Below, piece by piece: positions 28,068 through 39,770 of a stretch of DNA of 64,000 nt. How positions within the stretch are numbered: the first letter of the stretch is position 1; each line of letters starts with the position of its first letter. The stretch covers positions 1-64,000 of the forward strand of contig NZ_QEPO01000007.1 in NCBI RefSeq assembly GCF_003252725.1. Direction: 5' to 3'. The DNA is from Haemophilus parainfluenzae. GTDB taxonomy: Bacteria > Pseudomonadota > Gammaproteobacteria > Enterobacterales > Pasteurellaceae. Below the pieces are notes generated by a model. That model did not search any database. It was not told the origin of the DNA and saw only the letters and a program-made list of their open reading frames with translations. Position numbers and translations under genes: made by a program.

Positions 28068-29159
28068 ATGCAAAAAATCTTCAAGGTTTCCTTACTTGCT
28101 GTGCTTTCATCTCTTGCAGTAAACAGCTTTGCCAGCACGGCAGAAGTGAAAGTACTTGAGCCTCAATTAAACTATCAACAACTTCTTACTCAAAGACAGG
28201 TTGTGGATGAGTTGCTTGAACAAGCGGTGAAAATCCAAAACTCGCCAGCTCGTGTTTCAAATGCAGGTTTTACCGCGAAACTTCCTTCCAATATGGAGCG
28301 TATTGCGGATCTTTTATTAGAAGCGTATAAGCTTGAGCCTTATCGTGTAGATTTTTTGTTTGGTGCAGCGAATGCCAATATTTATAACGGCAATACAGAT
28401 AAAGCCATTGAGCTTTACCAAAAAGTGCTTGATGTGGCGCCAGATGATGTGAAAGCACATACTTACTTGGCTGCATGGAATCGTTTTAAAGGCAACCAAG
28501 CGGAAGCGACAAAATATTTAGAGCGCTTAAAACAACTTTCCCCAGAAAGCGCAAGCAAATTAGAAAAAGTCTTTGCTGTGATTGATAAAGCGGCTAATCA
28601 GCCAATTACCGATAAACTCGAAACCAAGTTGCCGGCGCAATCGGCGATTATTACGTTGGGTTACGCTTTAAATCCAGATGGCAGCATGCATGATATTTTA
28701 GTGCAACGTTTAGATAAAACCTTAGAAATTGCGAATCAAAATCCAGATGCGTTAATTATTGTGACAGGCGGTGTGCCACAAAACAATAAAACAGAAGGGG
28801 ATTTGATGAAGCAATGGTTGATTGAGAAAGGCGTTGATGCAAGCCGTATTTATTCGGATAACTATGCACGTTCAACAGTCGAAAATGCGCTTTTCTCTCG
28901 TTACTCTTTAGCGAAACACAAAATCAAACATGCCGTGTTGATTAGTTCAGGTAGTCATGTTCGTCGTGGACAAGCGTTATTTGAAATTGCGACGCAAGAA
29001 TCCGGTCCACAAGGTCTTGTGATTGAAACAGTCGCTGCGTTAGATAAACCGTTAGATGAGTTACAAAAAATTACGGAGAAAGACTTGTTGGGTATTTATC
29101 GCGACAGCTTAAAAACAATGGGATTACCAATGTTTAACAGTGGTGCATTACAAGATTAA
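28068..29159 (+). CDS. Exported TPR + DUF218 (YdcF/ElyC/SanA-type) protein
   Basis: 363 residues. A signal peptide (MQKIFKVSLLAVLSSLAVNSFA) is followed by a tetratricopeptide-like region (about 80-175; VDFLFGAANANIYNGNTDKAIELYQKVL then VKAHTYLAAWNRFKGN). The C-terminal part is a DUF218 domain: SAIITLGYALNPDGSM, LIIVTGGVPQ, RIYSDNYARSTVENA and AVLISSGSHVRRGQ. DUF218 proteins are linked to envelope integrity and enterobacterial common antigen; the reaction is uncertain. Monocistronic, flanked by terminators on both sides. Confidence 0.85.
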   Translation: MQKIFKVSLLAVLSSLAVNSFASTAEVKVLEPQLNYQQLLTQRQVVDELLEQAVKIQNSPARVSNAGFTAKLPSNMERIADLLLEAYKLEPYRVDFLFGAANANIYNGNTDKAIELYQKVLDVAPDDVKAHTYLAAWNRFKGNQAEATKYLERLKQLSPESASKLEKVFAVIDKAANQPITDKLETKLPAQSAIITLGYALNPDGSMHDILVQRLDKTLEIANQNPDALIIVTGGVPQNNKTEGDLMKQWLIEKGVDASRIYSDNYARSTVENALFSRYSLAKHKIKHAVLISSGSHVRRGQALFEIATQESGPQGLVIETVAALDKPLDELQKITEKDLLGIYRDSLKTMGLPMFNSGALQD

Positions 29160-29175
29160 TTAATTTCCTAAAAAC

Positions 29176-29210
29176 AAAAGTGCGGTGAAATTTCACCGCA
29201 CTTTTTATTT
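29176..29210. terminator. Bidirectional terminator from an inverted uptake-sequence pair
   Basis: Perfect 15-bp inverted repeat: AAAAGTGCGGTGAAA followed directly by TTTCACCGCACTTTT, then ATTTTC. It separates the DUF218 gene from convergent asnA. Confidence 0.9.
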
Positions 29211-29220
29211 TCTCTTTCGA

Positions 29221-30213
29221 TTAAAGAATATGTTGATATTGTTCTAACATTTCTTTTGGCCATACGCTTGATTGCACTTCACCAATGTGTTTTTTGTGAA
29301 GTAAAAGCATTGCCAGACGAGATTGACCGATACCACCACCGATGGTGAGAGGTAATTTGCCGTTTAATAAATCTTGGTGCCAATCCATTTTTAAGCGATC
29401 TTCATCACCGGTTAAACCAACTTGTAAACGTAATGCAGATTCATCCACACGAATACCCATTGAAGAAAGTTCAAACGCTTTACCTAACTCAGCGTTCCAT
29501 ACCAAAATATCGCCGTTTAAACCTTTGTAGCCGTTTTCTGATTCAGTTGTCCAGTCATCGTAGTCTGGTGCACGACCATCATGTGGTTTACCGTCTGATA
29601 ATTCGCCACCGATACCAATTAAGAACACGGCACCATATTCTTTACAAATGGCGTTTTCACGCTCTTTGCTTGAAAGATCTGGGTAGCGTTTCACTAAATC
29701 TTCACTGTGAATGAAGGTGATTTCTTTCGGTAAGCTTGATGGAATGTCAAAGCGAGCTTCTACCGCTAATTCAGTTAAACGGATTGCACGATAAATAGAA
29801 CGTACCGTTTCTTTTAAATAAGCAAAGTTACGACGACCTTCAGGAATGACTTTTTCCCAGTCCCATTGGTCCACATAAACAGAGTGAGTTTGATCCAATG
29901 AATCTTCATCTGGACGTAATGCTTTCATATGAACAAATAAGCCTTCACCTTCTTTAAAGTGGAAACGAGCGAGAGTATGGCGTTTCCATTTAGCCAATGA
30001 GTGAACCACTTCATAAACCGCATTTGGGATACATTTCACGTTTACTTGAACCGCTTTCTCAATGCCTGATAAGTTATCTTGCATACCGTTGCCAACTTCA
30101 CTAAGGATTGGACCTTGTACTTCGATAATACCAAGTTGTTCAATCAAGTTTTGAGTAAAGGTGTTCTTCACAAAGCTAATTTCTTGTTGTTGTAAAATAA
30201 ACGTCTTTTTCAT
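29221..30213 (-). CDS. asnA: Aspartate--ammonia ligase (asparagine synthetase A)
   Basis: 330 residues from the ATG behind AAGGATAA, equal to E. coli AsnA; an upstream in-frame start is discarded. Class II aminoacyl-tRNA-synthetase-like fold. Typical blocks are [48 protein letters not shown] and [14 protein letters not shown]. It makes asparagine from aspartate, ammonia and ATP. It is divergent from asnC, its likely activator. Confidence 0.98.
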   Translation of the reverse strand: MKKTFILQQQEISFVKNTFTQNLIEQLGIIEVQGPILSEVGNGMQDNLSGIEKAVQVNVKCIPNAVYEVVHSLAKWKRHTLARFHFKEGEGLFVHMKALRPDEDSLDQTHSVYVDQWDWEKVIPEGRRNFAYLKETVRSIYRAIRLTELAVEARFDIPSSLPKEITFIHSEDLVKRYPDLSSKERENAICKEYGAVFLIGIGGELSDGKPHDGRAPDYDDWTTESENGYKGLNGDILVWNAELGKAFELSSMGIRVDESALRLQVGLTGDEDRLKMDWHQDLLNGKLPLTIGGGIGQSRLAMLLLHKKHIGEVQSSVWPKEMLEQYQHIL

Positions 30214-30369
30214 ATTTATCCTTCTTTTTATAATAACTGGTAAGATTTGTTGCGCATTATTCAATGAAATGACAAATTATTTCAAGTAATTTCTTTACAT
30301 TGTTTTAAATGTTGAATATTATCAAAAATAAAGAAGATATTTTGAAAAAGATCTAATAAGGAGTGTTTT

Positions 30370-30822
30370 ATGAACAATATCGATACACTTGATCGCCAAA
30401 TTCTCCGTGTGCTGACTAAAGATGCACGTACACCTTATGCCGAAATGGCGAAAAGCTTTGGCGTGAGCCCAGGTACGATTCATGTTCGCGTAGAGAAAAT
30501 GCGTCAGTCTGGTTTGATTGAAGGCACAAAAGCGATTATTGATGAGCGTAAACTGGGTTATGATGTGTGCTGCTTTATTGGCATTATTTTGAAAAGCGCA
30601 AAAGATTACGAAAAAGTGATTAAAAAGCTCGATACCTTTGATGAAGTGGTGGAAGCCTATTACACCACGGGGAATTATTCGATTTTTATTAAAGTAATGA
30701 CACACACGATTGCGGAATTACATTCCGTGCTGGCGACTAAGATCCAGTTAATTGATGAAATTCAATCAACGGAAACCTTGATTTCCATGCAAAATCCTAT
30801 TTTACGAGACATTAAACCTTAA
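30370..30822 (+). CDS. asnC: Lrp/AsnC family regulator AsnC
   Basis: 150 residues. N-terminal winged helix-turn-helix (DRQILRVLTKDARTPYAEMAK with VSPGTIHVRVEKM), C-terminal RAM ligand-binding domain (from GYDVCCFIGIIL). AsnC activates asnA when asparagine is scarce. The 156-base asnA-asnC gap holds both promoters. AAGGAG precedes the ATG. Confidence 0.96.
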   Translation: MNNIDTLDRQILRVLTKDARTPYAEMAKSFGVSPGTIHVRVEKMRQSGLIEGTKAIIDERKLGYDVCCFIGIILKSAKDYEKVIKKLDTFDEVVEAYYTTGNYSIFIKVMTHTIAELHSVLATKIQLIDEIQSTETLISMQNPILRDIKP

Positions 30823-30838
30823 ATGTCATCGAAACAAT

Positions 30839-30871
30839 AAAGGCGTGTTTGATACACGCCTTTGCTTTTTT
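30839..30871. terminator. Terminator between asnC and the convergent oxidase gene
   Basis: AAAGGCGTGT (30839-30848) pairs with ACACGCCTTT (30854-30863) around TTGAT, then GCTTTTTTT. Confidence 0.9.
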
Positions 30872-30874
30872 TGA

Positions 30875-32170
30875 TTAACGATAACGATCGAGGAATTTGT
30901 AATAGAGTACGCCGATCTTGGTGGCTAAGTTTTTGAGGGATTTTCCACCGTAAAACGAAGGCACTTTCAATCCTTCAAAAATTCTCAAACGTTCGTCATT
31001 ACCTAAAATTGCTTCTGCAATAATGCGTCCAGCAAGTCCAGTGAGTGCGACACCGTGTCCAGAATAGCCTTGAGCAAAATAAATGTGCGGTGAGATACGG
31101 CCAAAATGCGGGCTTGCGTTGAGTGTCATATCAATCGGTCCTGCCCAGCCATAGTCAATTTGGACGTTTTCCAATTGAGGGAAAACATGCAACATATTAC
31201 TGCGCATAATCTGCACCATATCTTTTTCAGAACTCGAGTCACTACCAAATAACAAACGGTTATCCGCACTCAAACGATAGTAATCGAGCAAAATATTATT
31301 ATCGCAAACCGACATGCCATTATTGATTACGGAATCAGCCGTGGCTTGATCTAAGGGTTCGGTTGCAATAATAAAGCTTTCTACTGGCAAAATTTTACGA
31401 TTAATGCCGTGATGAATGGATTTTGGTAGCGCATCAATATAAGCGTTGGTGGCTAAAATAACGTCTTGAGAAATGACCGCACTTTTATCGGTTTTAACTT
31501 CAATACAACCTGATTTTTCGACTAAATCCACAACGGGCGATTGTTCGTAAATCTGTACGCCTAAATCCAAGCAGGCTTTTGCTAAGCCTAAGCAATAGTT
31601 TAATGGGTGTAAATGACCAGAATTGCTATCGTATAAGCCGCCTACATAAATATCGCTGCCTAGATGTTGTTTTAGTTTGGCTTTATCCCAAAGTTGCATT
31701 TTGTCATAGCCAAAAGTCGCATGGCTGGCTTTTTCCATTTCAATGAGATCGTCCATACGACGTTCATTTAACGCCAATGTGGCATAGCCTTTTTTCCAAT
31801 CACATTGAATACCATATTTCGCAATGCGTTCATCAATAATATCAATGGCTTCTAGCGACATATCCCAAAGTTTTTTCGCTTTATCAAAGCCCACTTGAGC
31901 AATATATTCATCAATGCCTTCTTCAAAACCATTGATAGCTTGACCGCCACTTCTGCCGGATGCGCCAAATCCTACTCTTGCGCCTTCTAATACAATGACT
32001 TTCTTGCCTTTTTCTGCTAATTCAAGGGCGGCTGATAAACCGAAGAAACCCGCACCAATAACACAAACATCCGCTTCTTCTTGCTGAGTGAGAGGCGGCA
32101 ATTCGAAGGCTTGGTTTCGGCTGTCGAAATAATAAGATTTGATATGTTCTTGATGAGCGAATTCGAGCAT
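30875..32170 (-). CDS. ordL: FAD-dependent amine oxidase, OrdL / PuuB-like
   Basis: 431 residues of the DAO fold. Dinucleotide-binding motif ADVCVIGAGFFGLSAALELAEKG, then the GFGASGRSGGQAINGF block found in gamma-glutamylputrescine oxidases. C-terminal YFAQGYSGHGVALTGLAG closes the FAD site. Likely oxidises a polyamine derivative or an amino acid; substrate is not proven. It is divergent from a PotD polyamine-binding protein, a pairing I also remember in H. influenzae, which supports a polyamine link. No other puu genes are present here. Uptake sequence at 31476. Confidence 0.85.
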   Translation of the reverse strand: MLEFAHQEHIKSYYFDSRNQAFELPPLTQQEEADVCVIGAGFFGLSAALELAEKGKKVIVLEGARVGFGASGRSGGQAINGFEEGIDEYIAQVGFDKAKKLWDMSLEAIDIIDERIAKYGIQCDWKKGYATLALNERRMDDLIEMEKASHATFGYDKMQLWDKAKLKQHLGSDIYVGGLYDSNSGHLHPLNYCLGLAKACLDLGVQIYEQSPVVDLVEKSGCIEVKTDKSAVISQDVILATNAYIDALPKSIHHGINRKILPVESFIIATEPLDQATADSVINNGMSVCDNNILLDYYRLSADNRLLFGSDSSSEKDMVQIMRSNMLHVFPQLENVQIDYGWAGPIDMTLNASPHFGRISPHIYFAQGYSGHGVALTGLAGRIIAEAILGNDERLRIFEGLKVPSFYGGKSLKNLATKIGVLYYKFLDRYR

Positions 32171-32281
32171 GATTGATGCCTAATTTATTAACATAAAATT
32201 GAAATTGAGGGAATCTTACCCTGATGGGAAAATATGTCAAACCTTTTGCTAAAAAGGTGCTATACTCCCCCAAGTTTATAC

Positions 32282-32297
32282 AAGTAAACGATTACTT
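32282..32297. promoter_or_regulatory. Palindrome in the ordL-potD control region
   Basis: AAGTAA-ACGA-TTACTT, perfect 6-base arms, near a CTTAAG. Located 37 bases before the potD start between the two divergent genes. Could be a repressor operator for the pair; the regulator is unknown. Confidence 0.4.
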
Positions 32298-32333
32298 AAG
32301 GTTTATTTTGATTGTCCTGAGGAGGTCAATAAA

Positions 32334-33389
32334 TTGAAAAAAAATGCTGTTCAATACATCAAATCACTTTGTCTTTCTGCCGTTGCATTTGTAGCAACCT
32401 CTGCAGCATTCGCTGCTGAAAAACTTTATGTTTACAACTGGACTGACTATGTGCCATCTAATTTGGTTGCGGAATTTACCAAAGAAACCGGCATTGAAGT
32501 GATTTATTCGACATTTGAAAGTAATGAAGAAATGTATGCTAAATTGAAGCTGACCTCTAGTACAGGTAGTGGCTATGATTTAGTTTTCCCATCAAGCTAT
32601 TACGTCAATAAAATGGCGAAAGAAAATATGTTACAAGAGCTTGATCACAGCAAATTAAGTAATTTTAAACAAATTCCAGCAAATTTATTAAACAAGGAGT
32701 TTGACCCAAATAACAAATATTCTCTGCCTTATGTTTATGGTTTAACCGGTATCGGCGTGAATGCGGATGATATTGACCCAAGCAAAATTACAAGTTGGGC
32801 TGATTTATGGAATCCAGAATTTAAAGGTAAGGTATTATTAACCAGTGATGCGCGTGAAGTCTTCCACATTGCATTACTTTTAGATGGTAAATCACCAAAT
32901 ACCACGAATGAAGAAGATATTAAAGCGGCTTATGAGCGTTTAGTGAAATTGTTACCAAATGTGGTGACCTTTAACTCTGACTCGCCAGAAGTTCCGTTTG
33001 TTCAAGGTGAGGCCTCTATCGGGATGTTATGGAATGGTTCGGCTTATTTAGCACACAAAGAAAATCCAAGTATCCAATTTGTATATCCAAAAGAAGGCGC
33101 GATTTTCTGGATGGATAACTACGCGATACCAAAAGGTGCGAACAATGTTGAAGGAGCTTATAAATTTATCGACTTCTTACTTCGCCCTGAAAATGCAAAA
33201 TTAGTTGTTGAAAAAATGGGTTTCTCTATGCCAAATGAAGGCGTGAAAGCATTACTTTCACCAGAAATGGCGAATAACCCAACCTTGTTCCCATCAGCTG
33301 AAAATATTGAAAAAGGCATTATGCAAGGCGATGTGGGTGAAGCAGTGGATATTTACGAAAAATATTGGAATAAATTAAAAACCAATTAA
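32334..33389 (+). CDS. potD: Spermidine/putrescine-binding periplasmic protein
   Basis: 351 residues with a signal peptide (ends TSAAFA before AEKLYVYNW). [15 protein letters not shown] and [15 protein letters not shown] are PotD/PotF hallmarks. The start codon is TTG, decided by GAGGAGG 8 bases upstream; no in-frame ATG precedes the signal peptide. The membrane subunits PotABC are absent from the window. This is therefore an orphan binding protein that must use permeases encoded elsewhere, or deliver polyamines for the divergent oxidase (inference). Confidence 0.93.
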   Translation: MKKNAVQYIKSLCLSAVAFVATSAAFAAEKLYVYNWTDYVPSNLVAEFTKETGIEVIYSTFESNEEMYAKLKLTSSTGSGYDLVFPSSYYVNKMAKENMLQELDHSKLSNFKQIPANLLNKEFDPNNKYSLPYVYGLTGIGVNADDIDPSKITSWADLWNPEFKGKVLLTSDAREVFHIALLLDGKSPNTTNEEDIKAAYERLVKLLPNVVTFNSDSPEVPFVQGEASIGMLWNGSAYLAHKENPSIQFVYPKEGAIFWMDNYAIPKGANNVEGAYKFIDFLLRPENAKLVVEKMGFSMPNEGVKALLSPEMANNPTLFPSAENIEKGIMQGDVGEAVDIYEKYWNKLKTN

Positions 33390-33402
33390 TCAAATATTGA
33401 TG

Positions 33403-33434
33403 AAAAGTGCGGTGAATTTGACCGCACTTTTTCT
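33403..33434 (+). terminator. Terminator after potD from inverted uptake sequences
   Basis: AAAAGTGCGGT and ACCGCACTTTTT form an 11-bp stem with a 7-base loop (cores at 33405 and 33421). Confidence 0.88.
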
Positions 33435-33450
33435 TTGTAAAGGATGACAA

Positions 33451-33864
33451 ATGAGTTTTCTTGAGCGACTTTTTCACGCAATCTTGTTTGAAACCACGGT
33501 TGTGTTGCTTTCCGTTTTCGCTTTGTATTTCTTTACAGAAGAAAGTGTGTCTATTCTCTTTGGTTCCATGGTGTTGGTTTCCTTAACAGCCATGTTATGG
33601 AATCTCATCTTTAATTATTTCCTTGATAAAGTATTTACGGGGCCGCGAGAAAAGCGAGGCGTCATATTTCGTACTTTACATGCCATTTCATTTGAAGGTG
33701 GTTTGCTTATTTTCACTGTGCCGATCATTGCTTACTTTTTAAAAGTGGATTGGATTACAGCTTTTATGATGGATTTCAGTTTAACGGTGATGGTGACAGT
33801 TTACACCTTTATTTTTAATTGGGTGTATGATCACGCACGATTGCTATTTATTAAGCGTGAATGA
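33451..33864 (+). CDS. PACE family antimicrobial efflux protein
   Basis: 137 residues, four membrane helices made of two bacterial transmembrane pair repeats. The conserved acidic residue of helix 1 is Glu14 (RLFHAILFETTVVLL). Repeat 1 ends with WNLIFNYFLDKVF and repeat 2 with FNWVYDHAR. PACE proteins (type member AceI) export biguanides such as chlorhexidine, and some transport short diamines. The latter would fit the neighbouring potD, but that is speculation. AAAGGA precedes the ATG. Confidence 0.9.
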   Translation: MSFLERLFHAILFETTVVLLSVFALYFFTEESVSILFGSMVLVSLTAMLWNLIFNYFLDKVFTGPREKRGVIFRTLHAISFEGGLLIFTVPIIAYFLKVDWITAFMMDFSLTVMVTVYTFIFNWVYDHARLLFIKRE

Positions 33865-33891
33865 TGAAATGGGAAATAGTAAAAAAGAATA

Positions 33892-33940
33892 AAAAGTGCG
33901 GTCAAAATCTCTAGTGTTTTTGACCGCACTTTGATTTTTT
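33892..33940. terminator. Bidirectional terminator from inverted uptake sequences
   Basis: AAAAAGTGCGGTCAAAA and TTTTTGACCGCACTTT (cores at 33894 and 33923) between PACE and convergent purB. Confidence 0.88.
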
Positions 33941-33968
33941 AGGGCATAAAAAGATGCTCTTTTATTTA

Positions 33969-35976
<2,008 letters not shown>

Positions 35977-36116
35977 TGGGATTATAAATTGTGAGCTGCA
36001 GAAATTTTTGGCGTAATATAGCATTTTTACACATTGTTTTGAACTCAATCATTAAAAAACGCCCTATCTTTTGTTATCATAGCGCCAATTCAGTTTACAG
36101 AATAAAAGGATAACCA

Positions 36117-37121
36117 ATGACAAAACCAATTGTATTCAGTGGCGTGCAGCCTTCCGGCGAATTAACTATCGGGAATTATTTAGGTGCACTTCGCAACTGG
36201 GTGAAAATGCAAGAAGATTATGAGTGTATTTTCTGCGTAGTGGATTTACACGCCATCACGGTACGTCAAGATCCTGCAGCACTTCGCAAAGCAACGCTTG
36301 ATGTACTTGCCCTTTACTTGGCTTGTGGTATTGATCCGAATAAAAGCACAATCTTCGTGCAATCTCATGTACCAGAGCATACTCAACTAAGCTGGGTGTT
36401 GAACTGTTACACCTATTTCGGCGAGATGAGCCGTATGACTCAATTCAAAGATAAATCAGCACGTTATGCCGAAAATATTAACGTGGGTTTATTTGATTAT
36501 CCAGTTTTAATGGCAGCAGATATCTTACTTTACCAAGCAAAAAGCGTACCGGTGGGGGATGACCAAAAACAACATTTAGAAATCACTCGTGATATTGCGG
36601 CTCGTTTTAATGCCCTTTATGGTGATATTTTCACGATTCCTGAAATTTTCTTAGGCAAAGCAGGCGCGCGTATTATGTCTTTGCAAGATCCTGATAAAAA
36701 AATGTCAAAATCAGATGATAACCGCAATAACGTGGTGACCTTGCTTGAAGATCCAAAATCGGTCGCGAAAAAAATCAAACGTGCGGTAACAGACTCTGAT
36801 GAACCACCTGTTGTACGTTATGACGTAAAAAACAAAGCGGGTGTGTCTAACTTATTAGATATCCTTTCTGCAGTAACCGATAAATCTGTGGCAGAACTTG
36901 AAAAAGAATTTGAAGGCAAAATGTACGGCCACTTAAAAACAGCCGTTGCAGACGAAGTGTCAAACTTACTTGCGGGTTTACAAGAACGTTTCTATCAATA
37001 TCGTAACGATGAAGCACTTTTAGACGAGATTTTACGTCAAGGTGCGGAAAAAGCCCGTGCAAGAGCAAAAGCAACCCTTGATAAAGTGTACGAAGCCGTC
37101 GGCTTTGTTGCAGCAAAATAA
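36117..37121 (+). CDS. trpS: Tryptophan--tRNA ligase
   Basis: 334 residues. Class I signatures: the HIGH-like motif is [17 protein letters not shown] near the N-terminus, and the KMSKS motif is KKMSKS near residue 194. AAAGGATAA precedes the ATG. Monocistronic, divergent from hflD-purB. Confidence 0.98.
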   Translation: MTKPIVFSGVQPSGELTIGNYLGALRNWVKMQEDYECIFCVVDLHAITVRQDPAALRKATLDVLALYLACGIDPNKSTIFVQSHVPEHTQLSWVLNCYTYFGEMSRMTQFKDKSARYAENINVGLFDYPVLMAADILLYQAKSVPVGDDQKQHLEITRDIAARFNALYGDIFTIPEIFLGKAGARIMSLQDPDKKMSKSDDNRNNVVTLLEDPKSVAKKIKRAVTDSDEPPVVRYDVKNKAGVSNLLDILSAVTDKSVAELEKEFEGKMYGHLKTAVADEVSNLLAGLQERFYQYRNDEALLDEILRQGAEKARARAKATLDKVYEAVGFVAAK

Positions 37122-37134
37122 TTTTAAACTTAAT

Positions 37135-37160
37135 AAGCCGTGTTCTATCACGGCTTTTTT
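37135..37160 (+). terminator. Terminator after trpS
   Basis: AAGCCGTG (37135-37142) pairs with CACGGCTT (37149-37156), followed by TTTT. Confidence 0.9.
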
Positions 37161-37176
37161 AGATAAGGAGAAAAAT

Positions 37177-37467
37177 ATGGCCATTCAAACTGAAAAACCA
37201 ATTGAATGTGTAGGTTGTAATACTTTCGATATGAAATCATTGTTTGATAACAGCGATTGTAGTTTACCTATCGAACAGTTTTACGCCACTCGTCAAGATG
37301 CAGAAGGTGCATTGGAATATTTCACGTTAAAAGCACGTGATATCGAAAGTGAACCTTGTCAAATTCAGTCTGAAATTCAACAGGTTGAAGATGGATACTT
37401 GCTTAAAGCAGTTTTCACATTCTGCTGCCAAGCGGAATTAGTGATTTTCCAAATGAAACTTTCGTAA
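37177..37467 (+). CDS. YfcZ/YiiS family (DUF406) small protein
   Basis: 96 residues from the ATG behind AAGGAG; a longer open frame runs back into trpS but is a shadow. Conserved features shared with E. coli YfcZ include an early Cys pair (CVGCNTFDM), [16 protein letters not shown] and the end [14 protein letters not shown]. The function of the family is not known; the conserved Cys residues may bind metal. It has its own promoter region after the trpS terminator and is 32 bases upstream of the radical SAM gene. Confidence 0.88.
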   Translation: MAIQTEKPIECVGCNTFDMKSLFDNSDCSLPIEQFYATRQDAEGALEYFTLKARDIESEPCQIQSEIQQVEDGYLLKAVFTFCCQAELVIFQMKLS

Positions 37468-37499
37468 GTGATGACTTACTCTAGAAAACAGCGTTTTTT

Positions 37500-38288
37500 G
37501 TGACCGCACTTTCAGATATTTATGTTCCCCTGCATCGTATTATTCCTTTTTCTAATGTAGAAGGGCAGGGGAATCGTACCAGTATTTTCTTACAAGGCTG
37601 TAAGCTAAACTGCCTTTATTGCCATAATCCAGAAACTATTCCTCGTTATGCAGAAGGGGCTCATCAAGTCAGTCTGCAGTATTTGTATGAGCAAGTAATG
37701 GATGCAGTACCTTTCATTCGTGGCGTGACGGTTTCTGGTGGGGAACCCACCATTCACCATAAAAAGCTCGTACCATTGTTCCAAAAACTACGTGAGGAAG
37801 AGCTAACTTGCTATTTAGATAGCAGTGGTTTTTTTGAATTTGAAGCAATTCGACCTTTAATTGATGTCACTGATAAATTTCTCTTTGACCTGAAAGGAGA
37901 TGGGCTTGGCTTACAAAGTTTGTGCTTTGATAGACAAAATCGCCAAGGCATTGTCCCTAAAAATATCATTCCTACTCATCAACATATCAAGCAAGAAAAT
38001 TTAGATCGCAATTTGAAGAACTTGGCGCAATTATTGCCATTAAATAAAGTGGAAGAAGTGCGGTTAGTTTATGTGGCGAATTTTTTTGATGCAGAAAAGT
38101 TGGTGGAAAAAGTCGCTTCCTTATTGAAAGATTATCCGGATGTTTTATTCAAAATTATCCGAATGCACACAAAAGGTGCACGAGATGCTGAAGGGCTCAG
38201 CCCTTATGTCCCAACTGTTGAGCAGACCCAAGAACTTGAAAACTATGCGAAATTTTGTGGTCTGACCAAAATTGTGACCATTTTATAA
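37500..38288 (+). CDS. yjjW: YjjW-type glycyl-radical-enzyme activase (radical SAM), orphan
   Basis: 262 residues. Radical SAM motif GCKLNCLYCHNP (Cys-x3-Cys-x2-Cys), preceded by FSNVEGQGNRTSIFLQG; then GVTVSGGEPTIH and FLFDLKG typical of activases. The ferredoxin insertion found in some activases is missing. The only usable start is GTG, and it lies inside an uptake sequence (GTGACCGCACTT), with no Shine-Dalgarno visible. In E. coli yjjW follows yjjI, the presumed glycyl radical partner. No such gene is here, so the activase looks orphaned, perhaps by a deletion whose edge is the uptake sequence (inference). Confidence 0.85.
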   Translation: MTALSDIYVPLHRIIPFSNVEGQGNRTSIFLQGCKLNCLYCHNPETIPRYAEGAHQVSLQYLYEQVMDAVPFIRGVTVSGGEPTIHHKKLVPLFQKLREEELTCYLDSSGFFEFEAIRPLIDVTDKFLFDLKGDGLGLQSLCFDRQNRQGIVPKNIIPTHQHIKQENLDRNLKNLAQLLPLNKVEEVRLVYVANFFDAEKLVEKVASLLKDYPDVLFKIIRMHTKGARDAEGLSPYVPTVEQTQELENYAKFCGLTKIVTIL

Positions 38289-38394
38289 GCAAACATATCG
38301 AAAAGTAGCAAAAATATTCCGACTTTTTACCGAAAAACAAGTAGAATAGGACAATTTTATTCACTTACTTATCTAACCAACCTAGGGGAAAAAA

Positions 38395-39642
38395 ATGGGT
38401 ATTTTAGGTAGCGTTTTAGGCATTGTCGTATTACTGGTCATTGCCGTATTATTTTCAAATAATCGTAAGGCGATTAATTTACGTACTGTATTAGGGGCTT
38501 TGGCGATCCAAATCGGATTTGCGGCCCTTATTTTGTATGTGCCGTATGGCCGTGATGCATTACAAGCGACAGCAAATGGAGTGTCAAATGTTATTGCGTA
38601 TGGTAACGAAGGGATTAATTTCGTCTTTGGTGGATTAGCAGATCCTTCAAATGCCGGCTTTATCTTTGCGGTGAAAGTGTTACCAATCATCGTCTTTTTC
38701 TCTGGTTTAATTTCTGTGCTTTATTACTTAGGCATTATGCAAGTTGTCATCAAAGTGATTGGTGGTGCATTGCAAGCGGCGTTAGGTACATCTAAAGCAG
38801 AATCAATGTCTGCAGCAGCGAATATCTTCGTTGGTCAAACTGAAGCACCTTTAGTGGTTCGTCCTTACATTAAAAATATGACCCAATCTGAATTGTTCGC
38901 TATTATGGCGGGTGGTACAGCTTCTATCGCGGGCTCAGTCATGGCAGGTTATGCAGGAATGGGCGTGCCGTTGACTTACTTAATCGCAGCATCTTTCATG
39001 GCTGCACCAGCAGGTTTATTATTTGCGAAAATTTTATTCCCACAAACTGAACAATTTAACGATAAACAACCTGAAACGGATGATAGCGAAAAACCAACCA
39101 ACGTGCTTGAGGCCATGGCGGGTGGTGCTAGTGCCGGTATGCAATTAGCGTTAAACGTAGGTGCGATGTTAATCGCGTTCGTGGGTTTAATTGCTTTAGT
39201 TAATGGTATTTTAGGTGGTGTAGGCGGCTGGTTCGGTTACGGTGATTTAACATTACAATCAATCTTTGGTTGGATCTTCAAACCATTAGCCTACTTAATT
39301 GGTGTATCTTGGGATGAATCTGCAATCGCGGGTCAAATGATTGGTATGAAATTAGCCGTAAATGAATTCGTGGGTTACTTAGAGTTCGCGAAATACTTAC
39401 AACCAGATACAGCAGTTGTATTAAGTGAAAAAACTAAAGCCATCATTACTTTCGCATTATGTGGTTTTGCTAACTTCAGCTCTATCGCAATCTTAATCGG
39501 TGGTATCGGTGGTATGGCACCAAATCGTCGTGGTGATGTTGCGCGCTTAGGTTTAAAAGCAGTTGTAGCGGGTACATTAGCTAACTTAATGAGTGCGACT
39601 ATCGCAGGTTTATTCATCGAGTTAAGCGGCGTAGCAATGTAA
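38395..39642 (+). CDS. nupC: Concentrative nucleoside transporter NupC
   Basis: 415 residues, CNT family. Typical elements: [20 protein letters not shown]-like segment ([14 protein letters not shown]), [52 protein letters not shown]-like [20 protein letters not shown], and [20 protein letters not shown]. Imports nucleosides with protons. Precedes deoD, so imported nucleosides are cleaved at once. GGGGAAAAAA precedes the ATG. Confidence 0.97.
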   Translation: MGILGSVLGIVVLLVIAVLFSNNRKAINLRTVLGALAIQIGFAALILYVPYGRDALQATANGVSNVIAYGNEGINFVFGGLADPSNAGFIFAVKVLPIIVFFSGLISVLYYLGIMQVVIKVIGGALQAALGTSKAESMSAAANIFVGQTEAPLVVRPYIKNMTQSELFAIMAGGTASIAGSVMAGYAGMGVPLTYLIAASFMAAPAGLLFAKILFPQTEQFNDKQPETDDSEKPTNVLEAMAGGASAGMQLALNVGAMLIAFVGLIALVNGILGGVGGWFGYGDLTLQSIFGWIFKPLAYLIGVSWDESAIAGQMIGMKLAVNEFVGYLEFAKYLQPDTAVVLSEKTKAIITFALCGFANFSSIAILIGGIGGMAPNRRGDVARLGLKAVVAGTLANLMSATIAGLFIELSGVAM

Positions 39643-39678
39643 TTAAAATGTGGTGAATTTTGACCGCACTTTATCTCT

Positions 39679-39705
39679 CAACACCACGAATCATTCGTGG
39701 TGTTG
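39679..39705 (+). terminator. Hairpin between nupC and deoD
   Basis: Perfect 12-bp stem CAACACCACGAA / TTCGTGGTGTTG with a 3-base loop, followed by TACTTTAAA. The weak T tract suggests partial termination or attenuation. A single uptake sequence lies just before it at 39663. Confidence 0.65.
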
Positions 39706-39718
39706 TACTTTAAAGCAA

Positions 39719-39734
39719 GCGAAAACGTTTGCTT
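39719..39734. promoter_or_regulatory. PurR/LacI-family operator upstream of deoD
   Basis: GCGAAAACGTTTGCTT matches the PUR box in 13 of 16 positions, with the central AAACGTTT core intact. It lies 37 bases before the deoD ATG. PurR is the simplest reading since purL carries a near-perfect box; CytR or another LacI-family protein is the alternative. Confidence 0.55.
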
Positions 39735-39770
39735 AAATGACTTTTTATTTATCAACAAGAGGAAAAAACA

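Noticed and set aside
29176-29206. Perfect inverted repeats (here and at other uptake pairs) as insertion-sequence ends
   Set aside because: The repeats are uptake-sequence pairs with T tracts between convergent genes; no transposase or target duplication.
30322-30705. 127-codon frame antisense to asnC
   Set aside because: Mirror of a well-supported gene on the other strand; composition follows the codon pattern of asnC.
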